Source: DASQGA01 sp963762085
GTDB taxonomy: Bacteria; Actinomycetota; Thermoleophilia; Gaiellales; Gaiellaceae
DNA length: 64,000 bases
Reading direction: 5' to 3'
NCBI GenBank assembly: GCA_963762085.1
Contig: CAVXJD010000001.1
Span: 1-64,000, forward strand
A program made the position numbers and the translations under genes. Shown here in pieces: positions 1 through 6,468 of this stretch. Every line of letters starts with the position of its first letter. Within the stretch, counting starts at the first letter, position 1. The notes beneath the pieces are model-generated. The model saw nothing but the letters and a program-made list of their open reading frames with translations, searched no databases and had not been told where the DNA came from.

Positions 1-30
1 CTGTTTACACGTCGGGAAAGAGTCGTTTTC

Positions 31-759
31 TCATGTATTCAGACGTTTCTTGAGCCAGAGCCCGTTCCGGACCGCGTAGCCCTTCCAGTCGTTGTTGAAG
101 TACGCGTAGACGTCTGCCGAACGGCGCCAGTGCTCGAAGCGGCTCGCCCATTCCTCGAGCTCTCGCTCCGAGTAGTTGCCGTCCCGGCCACGGCGGCCGT
201 AGTGGAAGCGCACGAACGTCCAGTCGGCCGTGAGCTCATTCGCCTGGAACGGGCGAGCCGGATGGTCTCCGATCACGAGCGCGACGCCATGCCCGCGAAG
301 CAGGTCATAGACCTCGCCGGCGAACCAGCTCTCGTGGCGGAACTCGAAACAGTGCCGGCCGGGCGGTAGCCGAGCGAGCGCATCGGCGAGCCGGTCGTCG
401 TCCCGACGAAAGTTGCCCGGGAGCTGCCAGAGCACCGGGCCCATCTTTGGTGTTCGGGCGAGCGGCTCGATGCGCTCGTAGAAGCGCTCGAGACCCGCTC
501 CCAGGTCGGTAAGGCGCCTCACGTGGGTCAGGTAGCGGCTCGCCTTGACGGAGAAGACGAATCCCGGCGGCGTCTCCTCGACCCACCGGGTCACAGCCGA
601 CCGGTTCGGAAGCCGGTAGAAGGTGTTGTTGATCTCAACCGTGTTGAAGAGCGTCGCGTAGTGCTCCAGCCACCGGCGCGCAGGCAACCCCTTCGGGTAC
701 ACGCGCCCGCGCCAGTCCTCGTAGTTCCAGCCGGAACAGCCGATCCGGATCTCTCCCAC
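31..759 (-). CDS. DUF72 (YecE-like) family protein
   Basis: A 242-residue protein of the DUF72 family, a TIM-barrel fold whose biochemical role is not settled. The N-terminus carries the family signature IGCSGWNYEDWRG, followed by EINNTFYRLP and later CFEFRHESWF, and the C-terminal region has DVYAYFNNDWKGYAVRNG; length is normal for the family. The start is GTG (757-759); TACAAC lies six bases upstream and could be a -10 element of a leaderless message. It is on the same strand as the two genes that follow in the window. Family assignment is firm, function unknown. Confidence 0.9.
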   Translation of the reverse strand: MGEIRIGCSGWNYEDWRGRVYPKGLPARRWLEHYATLFNTVEINNTFYRLPNRSAVTRWVEETPPGFVFSVKASRYLTHVRRLTDLGAGLERFYERIEPLARTPKMGPVLWQLPGNFRRDDDRLADALARLPPGRHCFEFRHESWFAGEVYDLLRGHGVALVIGDHPARPFQANELTADWTFVRFHYGRRGRDGNYSERELEEWASRFEHWRRSADVYAYFNNDWKGYAVRNGLWLKKRLNT

Positions 760-788
760 AAGGCGGTTGTACCGCGCTGTCGCGGGCG

Positions 789-1094
789 CTAGTCGAGCTC
801 GAGGCCGAAGCGGGGCAATCGCTTTCGGACGAGGTCGTCGAAAACCAGTCGGTATTCCTCGGCCGCCTCCTCGTCGAGCGACTCCGCGAAGGCATCCCGC
901 ATGTCGACGAGAGCCTCGCGGGCGGCGTCCACCAGGTCGACGAACTCGCCGTAGCGCTCCTCGGCCTCGTCGCGACTCGCGCCGTCATAGGCCTCGAGAG
1001 CCTCCTCGACCTCGGCGAGCAGCTCGGCCTCGTCCTCGCGGAAGAGCGCCAGCTGGCGCTCGGCCAGCTCCCGGAAGCGGCCGGATGGGCTCAG
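789..1094 (-). CDS. Small acidic hypothetical protein with CTG start
   Basis: An open frame of 101 residues, rich in Glu, Asp, Ala and Arg, predicted entirely helical, ending in VRKRLPRFGLELD. It follows the glycosyltransferase directly: that gene ends ...CGCTGA and this frame begins at CTG in the same bases (CTGA overlap). No ATG, GTG or TTG occurs in frame between the preceding in-frame stop and residue 30 or so, so CTG is the only plausible initiator if the acidic N-terminal part is translated. Codon use (GC at third positions) is like that of neighbours. No family was recognised. Coding nature is likely, the start is an inference. Confidence 0.6.
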   Translation of the reverse strand: MSPSGRFRELAERQLALFREDEAELLAEVEEALEAYDGASRDEAEERYGEFVDLVDAAREALVDMRDAFAESLDEEAAEEYRLVFDDLVRKRLPRFGLELD

Positions 1095-2143
1095 CGGGTG
1101 ATCTCCTCATAGACGGACTCGTGCGCTTCTGCCGCTGCTTCCCACGTGAGCTCGGCGGCGGCGCGGCGTGCGCCCTCGCGCGCCCGGGCGAGCGCATCCG
1201 CGTCCTCGAGGAGCTGTCCCGCTGCTAGCGCAAGCGCCTCACGGTCGTCCGCCGGAACGACCGCCCCGGCGCCGAAGCGGCGGACCGGCTCGGCCATTCC
1301 ACCCACGTCGTAGGTCACCGCCGGCACGCCGGACCCGAGGGCGCGAAGGAGCGCGCCGCTCTGGTCGATCTCCTGCCGGTAGGCGAAGACCGCGACCGTG
1401 GCCTGGTGGAGGGCGTCGTCGAGGTCCGCGTCATCGAGGTAGCCGAGCCGCCATTCGACGTCGGGCCGGTTGCGCCAGCGCGAAACGTCCATAGCGGGAT
1501 CCCCGGCGACGATGGTGTGGGCGCCGACCCGCGCTGCGGCCTCAAGGACATGGTCGAGCTGCTTGTACGGCTGGATGACGCCGACGAAGAGGATCGTCCT
1601 TCCGTCGTCTTCGTATGCGGTCGAGCCCGGAAAGACGGGGTGTGGGATGACCCGGATCAGGTCGCCCTCGACGCCCACCTCGTCGACGAGGCGGTCTCTG
1701 CCGTGCTCGCTGTGGACGATCACGCGGTCGAACCGAGCGTAGAGGCGGCGCCAGTGGTCAGGCCTCGAGGCCCAACGCCTGGGAAGGACGTCATGCGCAG
1801 TGATGACCGAGGGCCCGGCAAGCGGGAGCAGGCGCAAATCGGCGGGTGGAAGCGGCGCCCACTGGACATGCAGCACGTCAGTGCGAAGGCGCCGGAGGCG
1901 AGCCAGGCCCGCCAGGTGCTCCACCGCGCGGAGGGGGAGGCGTAGCTTCGAGCGGCGGAAGAGACGGGAGCTGACGGGGTAGAAGAGCTCGCGGCGACGG
2001 TAGTCGTCGGGATCAGGTGCCCGGCCGAAGCGAAAGCGGGATGTCACGAGCTCGACCTCGAGCCCACGGCGGGCAAGTGCCGACGCGAGTGCGTGGTCGT
2101 AGGGGATCGTGAACGCTCCAGGATCGACGAGCGTGACGCGCAC
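1091..2143 (-). CDS. Glycosyltransferase family 4-like protein
   Basis: A 350-residue GT-B glycosyltransferase, probably adding a sugar from a nucleotide-sugar donor to a cell-surface glycan or lipid. The N-terminal half begins VRVTLVDPGAFTIPYDHAL and includes HVQWAPLP and SVITAHDVLPRRW; the C-terminal half has the donor-domain strand TILFVGVIQPYKQLD and the acidic motif region SGALLRALGSGVPAVTYDVGG. The chosen start is GTG at 2141-2143, seven bases after a -10-like TACTGT, although the frame stays open upstream across the divergent gene; the upstream part is antisense to the hydrolase gene and is not coding. Acceptor and sugar cannot be told. Confidence 0.85.
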   Translation of the reverse strand: MRVTLVDPGAFTIPYDHALASALARRGLEVELVTSRFRFGRAPDPDDYRRRELFYPVSSRLFRRSKLRLPLRAVEHLAGLARLRRLRTDVLHVQWAPLPPADLRLLPLAGPSVITAHDVLPRRWASRPDHWRRLYARFDRVIVHSEHGRDRLVDEVGVEGDLIRVIPHPVFPGSTAYEDDGRTILFVGVIQPYKQLDHVLEAAARVGAHTIVAGDPAMDVSRWRNRPDVEWRLGYLDDADLDDALHQATVAVFAYRQEIDQSGALLRALGSGVPAVTYDVGGMAEPVRRFGAGAVVPADDREALALAAGQLLEDADALARAREGARRAAAELTWEAAAEAHESVYEEITR

Positions 2144-2147
2144 CGCC

Positions 2148-2156
2148 TTACAGTAA
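2148..2156. promoter_or_regulatory. Symmetric -10 element serving two divergent leaderless genes
   Basis: TTACAGTAA reads TACAGT on the plus strand and TACTGT on the minus strand. The two GTG starts lie at 2165 (plus) and 2143 (minus), each where a transcript from its own -10 would begin or a few bases after. Only 21 bases separate the two starts, so the same bases probably serve both directions. Confidence 0.6.
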
Positions 2157-2164
2157 TCGCGCCC

Positions 2165-2917
2165 GTGAGCATCCTCGTCCGAACCTGGAACCTCTTTCAC
2201 GGCCGTACCTCGCCGCCGTCGGACACCCTCCACCTGGAGGAGATGGTTCGCACAGTGGCCGCTGACGGACCGGACGTGGTCGCATTCCAGGAGGTTCCGG
2301 TCTGGGCCCTCGACCGGCTCGAAGCGTGGAGCGGCATGACCGCCGTCCCTGCTGTTGCGATGCTGCCGCTCGGGGGGCCGCTCGCACGGCGGCTCACGGA
2401 GCGAAACCCGCGTCGGCTCCGATCCCTTCTCACCGGCCAGGCGAATGCCCTGCTCCTCTCCCGGCGGCTCGAGCTCGCCGGCGCCCCGCGAATCATCCGC
2501 CTGAACCCGAGCCCCTTCAGAGCGTCCGAGGCGCGGGCCCGAAGGCTTTCGCTTCGGCAGCGGCTCGACTGGGCCTGGAACCGCCGTGTCTGCCAGGCTG
2601 TCCACGTGCGGGAGCCGAAGCGTGTGATCGTCGTCGCGAACCTCCACGCGACCAAGGATCACTCCCTCGCGGCCGCCGAGGTCGACCGGCTTGCCCGCTT
2701 GTGGCCGCCGGAGGCGCCCACGATCTTGTGTGGCGACTTCAACGCCCGAGAACATGCGCTGGTCGGTTTCTCGGAGCCTCTGGACGGCATCGACCAGATC
2801 CTCGTCCGTGGCCTCGAGTTCGAACGCGAGCCGAGCCGATGGCCTGTGGAGCGCCACCGGACCGAAGGCGGCGCGCTCCTCTCCGATCACGCGCCCGTCG
2901 AGGCGGTGGTCGCATAG
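2165..2917 (+). CDS. Endonuclease/exonuclease/phosphatase (EEP) family hydrolase
   Basis: A 250-residue metal-dependent phosphoesterase of the EEP (DNase I-like) superfamily; substrate unknown. Visible motifs in order are VRTWNLFHG (residues about 5-13), DVVAFQEV with the metal-binding Glu, VVVANLHATKD, TILCGDFNAR with Asp/Asn of the active site, and the C-terminal SDHAPVEAV with the catalytic Asp-His. There is no signal peptide, so it is probably cytoplasmic. The GTG start at 2165 is favoured because a -10 element (2149-2154) sits just upstream and the protein begins right at the first EEP strand. The next gene starts at or just before its stop. Confidence 0.87.
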   Translation: MSILVRTWNLFHGRTSPPSDTLHLEEMVRTVAADGPDVVAFQEVPVWALDRLEAWSGMTAVPAVAMLPLGGPLARRLTERNPRRLRSLLTGQANALLLSRRLELAGAPRIIRLNPSPFRASEARARRLSLRQRLDWAWNRRVCQAVHVREPKRVIVVANLHATKDHSLAAAEVDRLARLWPPEAPTILCGDFNAREHALVGFSEPLDGIDQILVRGLEFEREPSRWPVERHRTEGGALLSDHAPVEAVVA

Positions 2918-3007
2918 ACCTCGCAGCCGTTCGCGCCGAGTTACCCGTGCTCGAGCGGCTTGCCTATCTGAACACGGGCACGTTCGGGCCGCTCCCGCAA
3001 AGAACGG
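2914..3007 (+). pseudogene. N-terminal piece of the class V aminotransferase, out of frame
   Basis: In the frame one base off from the following gene, the bases from about 2917 read DLAAVRAELPVLERLAYLNT and then GTFGPLP, a typical start of a class V aminotransferase. At 3001-3009 (AGAACGGGT) the reading switches to the frame that begins VDLVVRWQERVL. One extra base, most simply one G of the GGG run, accounts for it. The first codon is unclear: ATA at 2914 overlaps the TAG of the preceding gene, and no ATG, GTG or TTG precedes the conserved N-terminus. Confidence 0.6.
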
Positions 3008-4000
3008 GTGGACCTGGTCGTGCGGTGGCAGGAGCGGGTGCTCGTCGAGGGCCGGTCGAGCCTCGGGCTCTGGGAAGAGTCGAAGGAGCTCAGGAGCGAC
3101 CTGCGCCAGGCGCTTGCAAACGTGATCGGAGCGGACGCGGCTTCACTCGCGCTGACGACGTCGACGACGGAGGGCTGCGACCTCGTGCTCTCGGGGCTCC
3201 AGCTCGGCCCGGACGACGAGGTCGTCACCACCGACCAAGAACACCCGGGCCTGCTCGGCGCTCTCCAGGTCTCGCCCGCGCAGGTGCGGGTCGCACGCCT
3301 CCAGGACAGACCCGCGTCAGAGGCGCTCGCCGCGATCGAGGCGGAGCTCTCCGACCGCACCCGGCTCGTCGCGCTCTCGCACGTCGCCTGGACGACCGGA
3401 GCCGTGCTTCCTGTTGCCGAGCTCGCGGGCCGAGAGTTCCGGCTCCTGGTGGACGGCGCGCAGTCGGCTGGAGCGATCCCAGTCGACGTCCGCTCGCTCG
3501 GCTGCGACTTCTTCACCGTGTCCGGCCAGAAATGGCTCCTCGGCCCGGATACGACCGGAGCGCTCTACGTCCGCCCGGATCGGGTGGAGGAGCTCGCACT
3601 CACCGCCCCGTCGTACCTCTCGTGGGAGGACACGGTCGCGCTGGTGCCGTGGCCCGATGCGCGGCGATTCGAGTCGGTGTGGATCGGACCTGGCCCGCTG
3701 GCCGGCCTCCTGGCGTCGATTCGCTTCGCGGAGGAGCTGGGTGAGGAGCGGTTCACGCGAGCGCGGGAGATCACGGAGGCGTGTCGCGAGCTGTGCGGGG
3801 AGAAGGCGGAGATGATCACCGAGCCGCGACAGGCAACCCTCGTCTCCTTTCGACCGCGCGGCGACGCGGCTGAGATCGTCTCCGCACTGGCCCAAGCGGG
3901 CGTCGTCGTCCGCGACCTGCCCGGACTCGGCTGGATCCGTGCCTCCTGCGGCTTCTGGACGAGCCCGGACGACCTCGAGCGGCTAGCCGCCGGTCTCTAG
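3008..4000 (+). CDS. Class V aminotransferase / cysteine desulfurase-like protein (5' end frameshifted)
   Basis: A pyridoxal-phosphate enzyme of fold type I, class V. The frame holds 330 residues from GTG 3008; with the out-of-frame N-terminal piece it would be about 361. Motifs: ALTTSTTEGCDLVLSGL near the cofactor phosphate site, TTDQEHPG, ALSHVAWTTGAVLPV, LLVDGAQSAGAIPVDV with the Asp and Gln that contact PLP, and VSGQKWLLGP with the Schiff-base lysine. Substrate is not evident; cysteine desulfurase, kynureninase-like or isopenicillin-epimerase-like roles are all possible. It overlaps or abuts the EEP gene. The frameshift may be a sequencing error. Confidence 0.82.
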   Translation: MDLVVRWQERVLVEGRSSLGLWEESKELRSDLRQALANVIGADAASLALTTSTTEGCDLVLSGLQLGPDDEVVTTDQEHPGLLGALQVSPAQVRVARLQDRPASEALAAIEAELSDRTRLVALSHVAWTTGAVLPVAELAGREFRLLVDGAQSAGAIPVDVRSLGCDFFTVSGQKWLLGPDTTGALYVRPDRVEELALTAPSYLSWEDTVALVPWPDARRFESVWIGPGPLAGLLASIRFAEELGEERFTRAREITEACRELCGEKAEMITEPRQATLVSFRPRGDAAEIVSALAQAGVVVRDLPGLGWIRASCGFWTSPDDLERLAAGL

Positions 4001-4002
4001 CC

Positions 4003-4055
4003 CTAGGAGGGTTTGACGAAGCGCAGCAGTGCCACGTTTCACCAATCCCTCCTAG
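4003..4055. repeat. Short copy of an intergenic inverted-end repeat (copy 1)
   Basis: A 53-base element bounded by CTAGGAGGGTTTGACGAA on the left and TTTCACCAATCCCTCCTAG on the right, lying between the convergent aminotransferase and HD-domain genes. Its right-hand CTAG supplies the stop codon of the HD-domain gene. Read on the minus strand it matches both ends of the 168-base element at 14373-14540, including GGCACTGCTGCG followed by TTCGTCAAACCCTC, so this is an internally deleted copy in the opposite orientation. Confidence 0.75.
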
Positions 4056-4624
4056 CCGGCTGCTTCCGTCCGAAGACCGAGCTCGCCCGCGATCGGGCGC
4101 ATCGATTCGACCACGTTCCTGATGTGGTCGTCGAGCTCGAGGCCGAGGCCCTCGGCGCCCGCGTAGACCTCGTCACGATGAATCCCAGCCGCAAACGACG
4201 GCTGCTTCAGCTTCTTCTTGACTGACTTCGGCTCGAGCGTGGCGATCCCGTCGGGGCGAACGAGTCCGCAGGCGTGCACAAAGCCCGCGAGCTCGTCGCA
4301 GGCGAAAAGCGTCTTCTTGAGCGGCGTGTCGCGCGGGATTGCCAGATGCTCGGCGTGAGAGAGCACTGCCTCGACGAGCTCTTCTGGGTAGCCCTCTTCA
4401 CGCAGGATCGGGGCGCCATCCTGCGGATGCTTGTCGAGGGTCGGATGGATTTCGTAGTCGAAGTCATGGAGGAGCGCAGTCGCCCGCCAGAGCTCCTCGT
4501 CCTCGCCGAAGCGCCGGGCGTAACCCCCCACGGCAGCCTCCACGGCGAGCGCGTGTCGCCGCAGCGGCTCGGCCTGCGTGTACCGGGTCAGCGTCTCCCA
4601 GGCGCGGTCTCTCGTTACGTCCAT
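4052..4624 (-). CDS. HD domain-containing hydrolase
   Basis: A 190-residue protein with an HD metal-dependent phosphohydrolase core: RRHALAVEAAV supplies the first His, ATALLHDFDYEIHP the HD pair, and VEAVLSHAEHL a further metal ligand. Related proteins are annotated as HDIG-domain or predicted hydrolases; the substrate is unknown. The start is ATG 4622-4624, with TATCCT ten bases upstream on the minus strand, shared with the divergent murA promoter. The stop codon is contributed by the intergenic repeat at 4003-4055. Confidence 0.85.
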   Translation of the reverse strand: MDVTRDRAWETLTRYTQAEPLRRHALAVEAAVGGYARRFGEDEELWRATALLHDFDYEIHPTLDKHPQDGAPILREEGYPEELVEAVLSHAEHLAIPRDTPLKKTLFACDELAGFVHACGLVRPDGIATLEPKSVKKKLKQPSFAAGIHRDEVYAGAEGLGLELDDHIRNVVESMRPIAGELGLRTEAAG

Positions 4625-4633
4625 ACGGGCGGG

Positions 4634-4640
4634 TAGGATA
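4634..4640. promoter_or_regulatory. Overlapping divergent -10 elements (murA / HD protein)
   Basis: TAGGATA reads TAGGAT toward murA and TATCCT toward the HD-domain gene. The HD gene start is ten bases downstream of its hexamer; the murA start is about 46 bases downstream, with a GAGGAAGGG ribosome binding site. Confidence 0.5.
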
Positions 4641-4685
4641 GCCCGCCTCGCCCGGCTCGCCTTGTCCGGGTGAAGAGGAAGGGTC

Positions 4686-5999
4686 ATGCTCAACGTCGCC
4701 GTGTCCACTACCGCCAGCGAGTCCTTCGTCATCGAGGGTGGATGCCCGCTCTCGGGCTCCGTTCGTGCTGCCGGAAACAAGAATGCCGCGCTCCCGATCG
4801 TGGCCGCGTGTCTCCTGACGGAGGAGTGGGTGACGCTCACGAACATCCCGGCGATCACCGACGTCGAGACGATGCTGGAGCTCGTCGCCGATCTTGGAGT
4901 CGATGTCGAGGCACCGGCCGACGGACGCGTCCGGATCCGGGCCGCCACGATCTCCAAGCACGAGCTCGACGAAGAGCTCTGCAGCAGGATTCGCGCCTCG
5001 ATCCTGCTGGCCGGGCCCTTGCTCGCACGTGAGGGCGAGGCCGTCGTTCCGCCTCCCGGCGGAGACGTGATCGGCCGGCGGCGGATCGACACGCACGTCG
5101 ACGCGCTCGAGCGGCTCGGCGCCGAGATCCACGCGAACAGGCGGCTCAGGATGAAGGCGCCGGCCGGTCTCAAGGGCACGCACCTCTTCCTCGACGAGGC
5201 GTCGGTGACGGGAACGGAGAACGCGATCATGGCCTCGGTTCTCGCCGCGGGGGAAACCGTGATCGGAAATGCCGCCTGTGAGCCCCACGTCCAGGATCTC
5301 TGCAACTTCCTGAACTCCCTGGGCGCTCAGATCGCCGGGATCGGCTCGAACGTCCTGCGGATCGAGGGTGTCGAACGGCTCCACGGCGGGGAGTGGCGGA
5401 TCTGCACCGATCACATCGAGGTGGCGAGCTTCATCGGGCTCGGCGCAGTCACGGAAGGCGAGATGGTGATCGAGGATGTCGATCCCACCCATCTGATCGG
5501 GATCTGGCCCGGGTTCGAGCGGCTCGGGGTGCGCTGGGAGCTCGATGGCACCAGCGTTCGGGTCCCGGCAGGGCAGGATCTCGTGATCCGCGATGACGTC
5601 GGATCGCAGATCCCGAAGATCGAGGACGGCCCTTGGCCCTCCTTCCCGGCCGACCTCACCTCAATCGTTCTGGCCGTGGCCACCCAGGCGCAGGGCACGG
5701 TGTTGATCTTCGAGAAGATGTTCGAGAACCGTCTCTTCTTCGTCGACAAGCTGATCAACCTCGGGGCTCGGATCATCCTCTGCGATCCGCACCGGGCGAT
5801 CGTGAACGGCCCCGCCAAGCTCTACGGCGACCGCATGGTGAGCCCGGACATCAGGGCGGGAATGGCGATGCTCATCGCCGCGCTCTGCGCAGAGGGGACG
5901 TCCACGATCGGAAACGTTCGCGAGATCGACCGCGGATACGAGCGGATCGACGACCGCCTGCGCACGCTCGGCGCGAGCATCGAGCGCGTCGAGTCCTAG
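4686..5999 (+). CDS. murA: UDP-N-acetylglucosamine 1-carboxyvinyltransferase, Cys-to-Asp type
   Basis: MurA transfers enolpyruvate from PEP to UDP-GlcNAc, the first committed step of peptidoglycan synthesis, in the cytoplasm. The 437-residue protein shows the EPSP-synthase-fold hallmarks GSVRAAGNKNAALPI near residue 25, ASVTGTENAIMASVLA and the C-terminal DIRAGMAMLIAALCAEG. The flexible active-site loop reads PPPGGDVIGRRRID: Asp127 occupies the place of the usual catalytic Cys (PGGCxIG). In characterised MurA proteins a Cys-to-Asp loop residue retains activity and gives insensitivity to fosfomycin, so low sensitivity is expected here. ATG 4686 is preceded by GAGGAAGGG. Confidence 0.96.
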   Translation: MLNVAVSTTASESFVIEGGCPLSGSVRAAGNKNAALPIVAACLLTEEWVTLTNIPAITDVETMLELVADLGVDVEAPADGRVRIRAATISKHELDEELCSRIRASILLAGPLLAREGEAVVPPPGGDVIGRRRIDTHVDALERLGAEIHANRRLRMKAPAGLKGTHLFLDEASVTGTENAIMASVLAAGETVIGNAACEPHVQDLCNFLNSLGAQIAGIGSNVLRIEGVERLHGGEWRICTDHIEVASFIGLGAVTEGEMVIEDVDPTHLIGIWPGFERLGVRWELDGTSVRVPAGQDLVIRDDVGSQIPKIEDGPWPSFPADLTSIVLAVATQAQGTVLIFEKMFENRLFFVDKLINLGARIILCDPHRAIVNGPAKLYGDRMVSPDIRAGMAMLIAALCAEGTSTIGNVREIDRGYERIDDRLRTLGASIERVES

Positions 6000-6020
6000 C
6001 GCCGTCTCCGTCAGACCGGA

Positions 6021-6026
6021 TATGGT
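6021..6026 (+). promoter_or_regulatory. -10 element of ridA
   Basis: TATGGT lies ten bases before the GTG at 6037, giving a very short leader. This favours GTG 6037 over the ATG at 6022, which falls inside the hexamer. Confidence 0.45.
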
Positions 6027-6036
6027 GCGGCCCGCC

Positions 6037-6426
6037 GTGACCAGCAAGGAGATCATCCGGACCGAGCGCGCCCCGGCACCGTTTCAGGGGGCGCCGTACT
6101 CGCAGGCGATCCGCTTCGACCAGCTCGTCTTCGTGTCGGGACAGCTGGCGATCGACCCTGAGACGAACGAGATGCTCGACGGCGGTATCGAGGAGCAGAC
6201 CGAGCAGGTCATGAACAACCTGCGAGCCATTCTCGAGGAGGCCGGCTCGAGCCCGAAGCAGCTCCTGAAGACGACGATCTACCTCGCCGACCTGGCCGAC
6301 TTCGCCGCCATGAACGAGGTTTACGCGAAGCACGTCGGCAACGCACCGCCCGCGCGTGCGACGATCGAGGTCTCGGCGCTCCCGCAGGGGGCGAAGATCG
6401 AGATCGAAGCAGTCGCGCACATCTAG
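6037..6426 (+). CDS. RidA/YjgF/YER057c/UK114 family protein
   Basis: A 129-residue Rid-family protein. Canonical RidA hydrolyses reactive 2-aminoacrylate and other enamine/imine intermediates formed by PLP enzymes. The sequence has the family features APYSQAIRFDQLVFVSGQLA, TEQVMNNLRAILEEAG and the C-terminal PPARATIEVSALPQGAKIEI, including the Arg that defines active RidA subgroups (P-ARAT). It is small, soluble and presumably trimeric. The start is taken as GTG 6037 because the ATG at 6022 sits within the apparent -10 hexamer. It stands between murA and the large CCA-transferase fusion. Confidence 0.92.
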   Translation: MTSKEIIRTERAPAPFQGAPYSQAIRFDQLVFVSGQLAIDPETNEMLDGGIEEQTEQVMNNLRAILEEAGSSPKQLLKTTIYLADLADFAAMNEVYAKHVGNAPPARATIEVSALPQGAKIEIEAVAHI

Positions 6427-6455
6427 GACGCAAAGGAGCCCGCTCCGGCCGCGTC

Positions 6456-6461
6456 TAACCT
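6456..6461 (+). promoter_or_regulatory. -10 element of the DHH-CBS-CCA fusion gene (leaderless)
   Basis: TAACCT is followed by seven bases and then the GTG start at 6469, the spacing expected if transcription begins on the start codon. Confidence 0.5.
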
Positions 6462-6468
6462 TCATTGC

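Noticed and set aside
2326..3744. A long plus-strand frame of 472 codons spanning the EEP and aminotransferase genes
   Set aside because: It is out of frame with two well-supported proteins, very Arg/Pro/Ala-rich as expected of shadows in GC-rich DNA. Only its short piece around 2914-3006 carries real homology (the frameshifted aminotransferase start).
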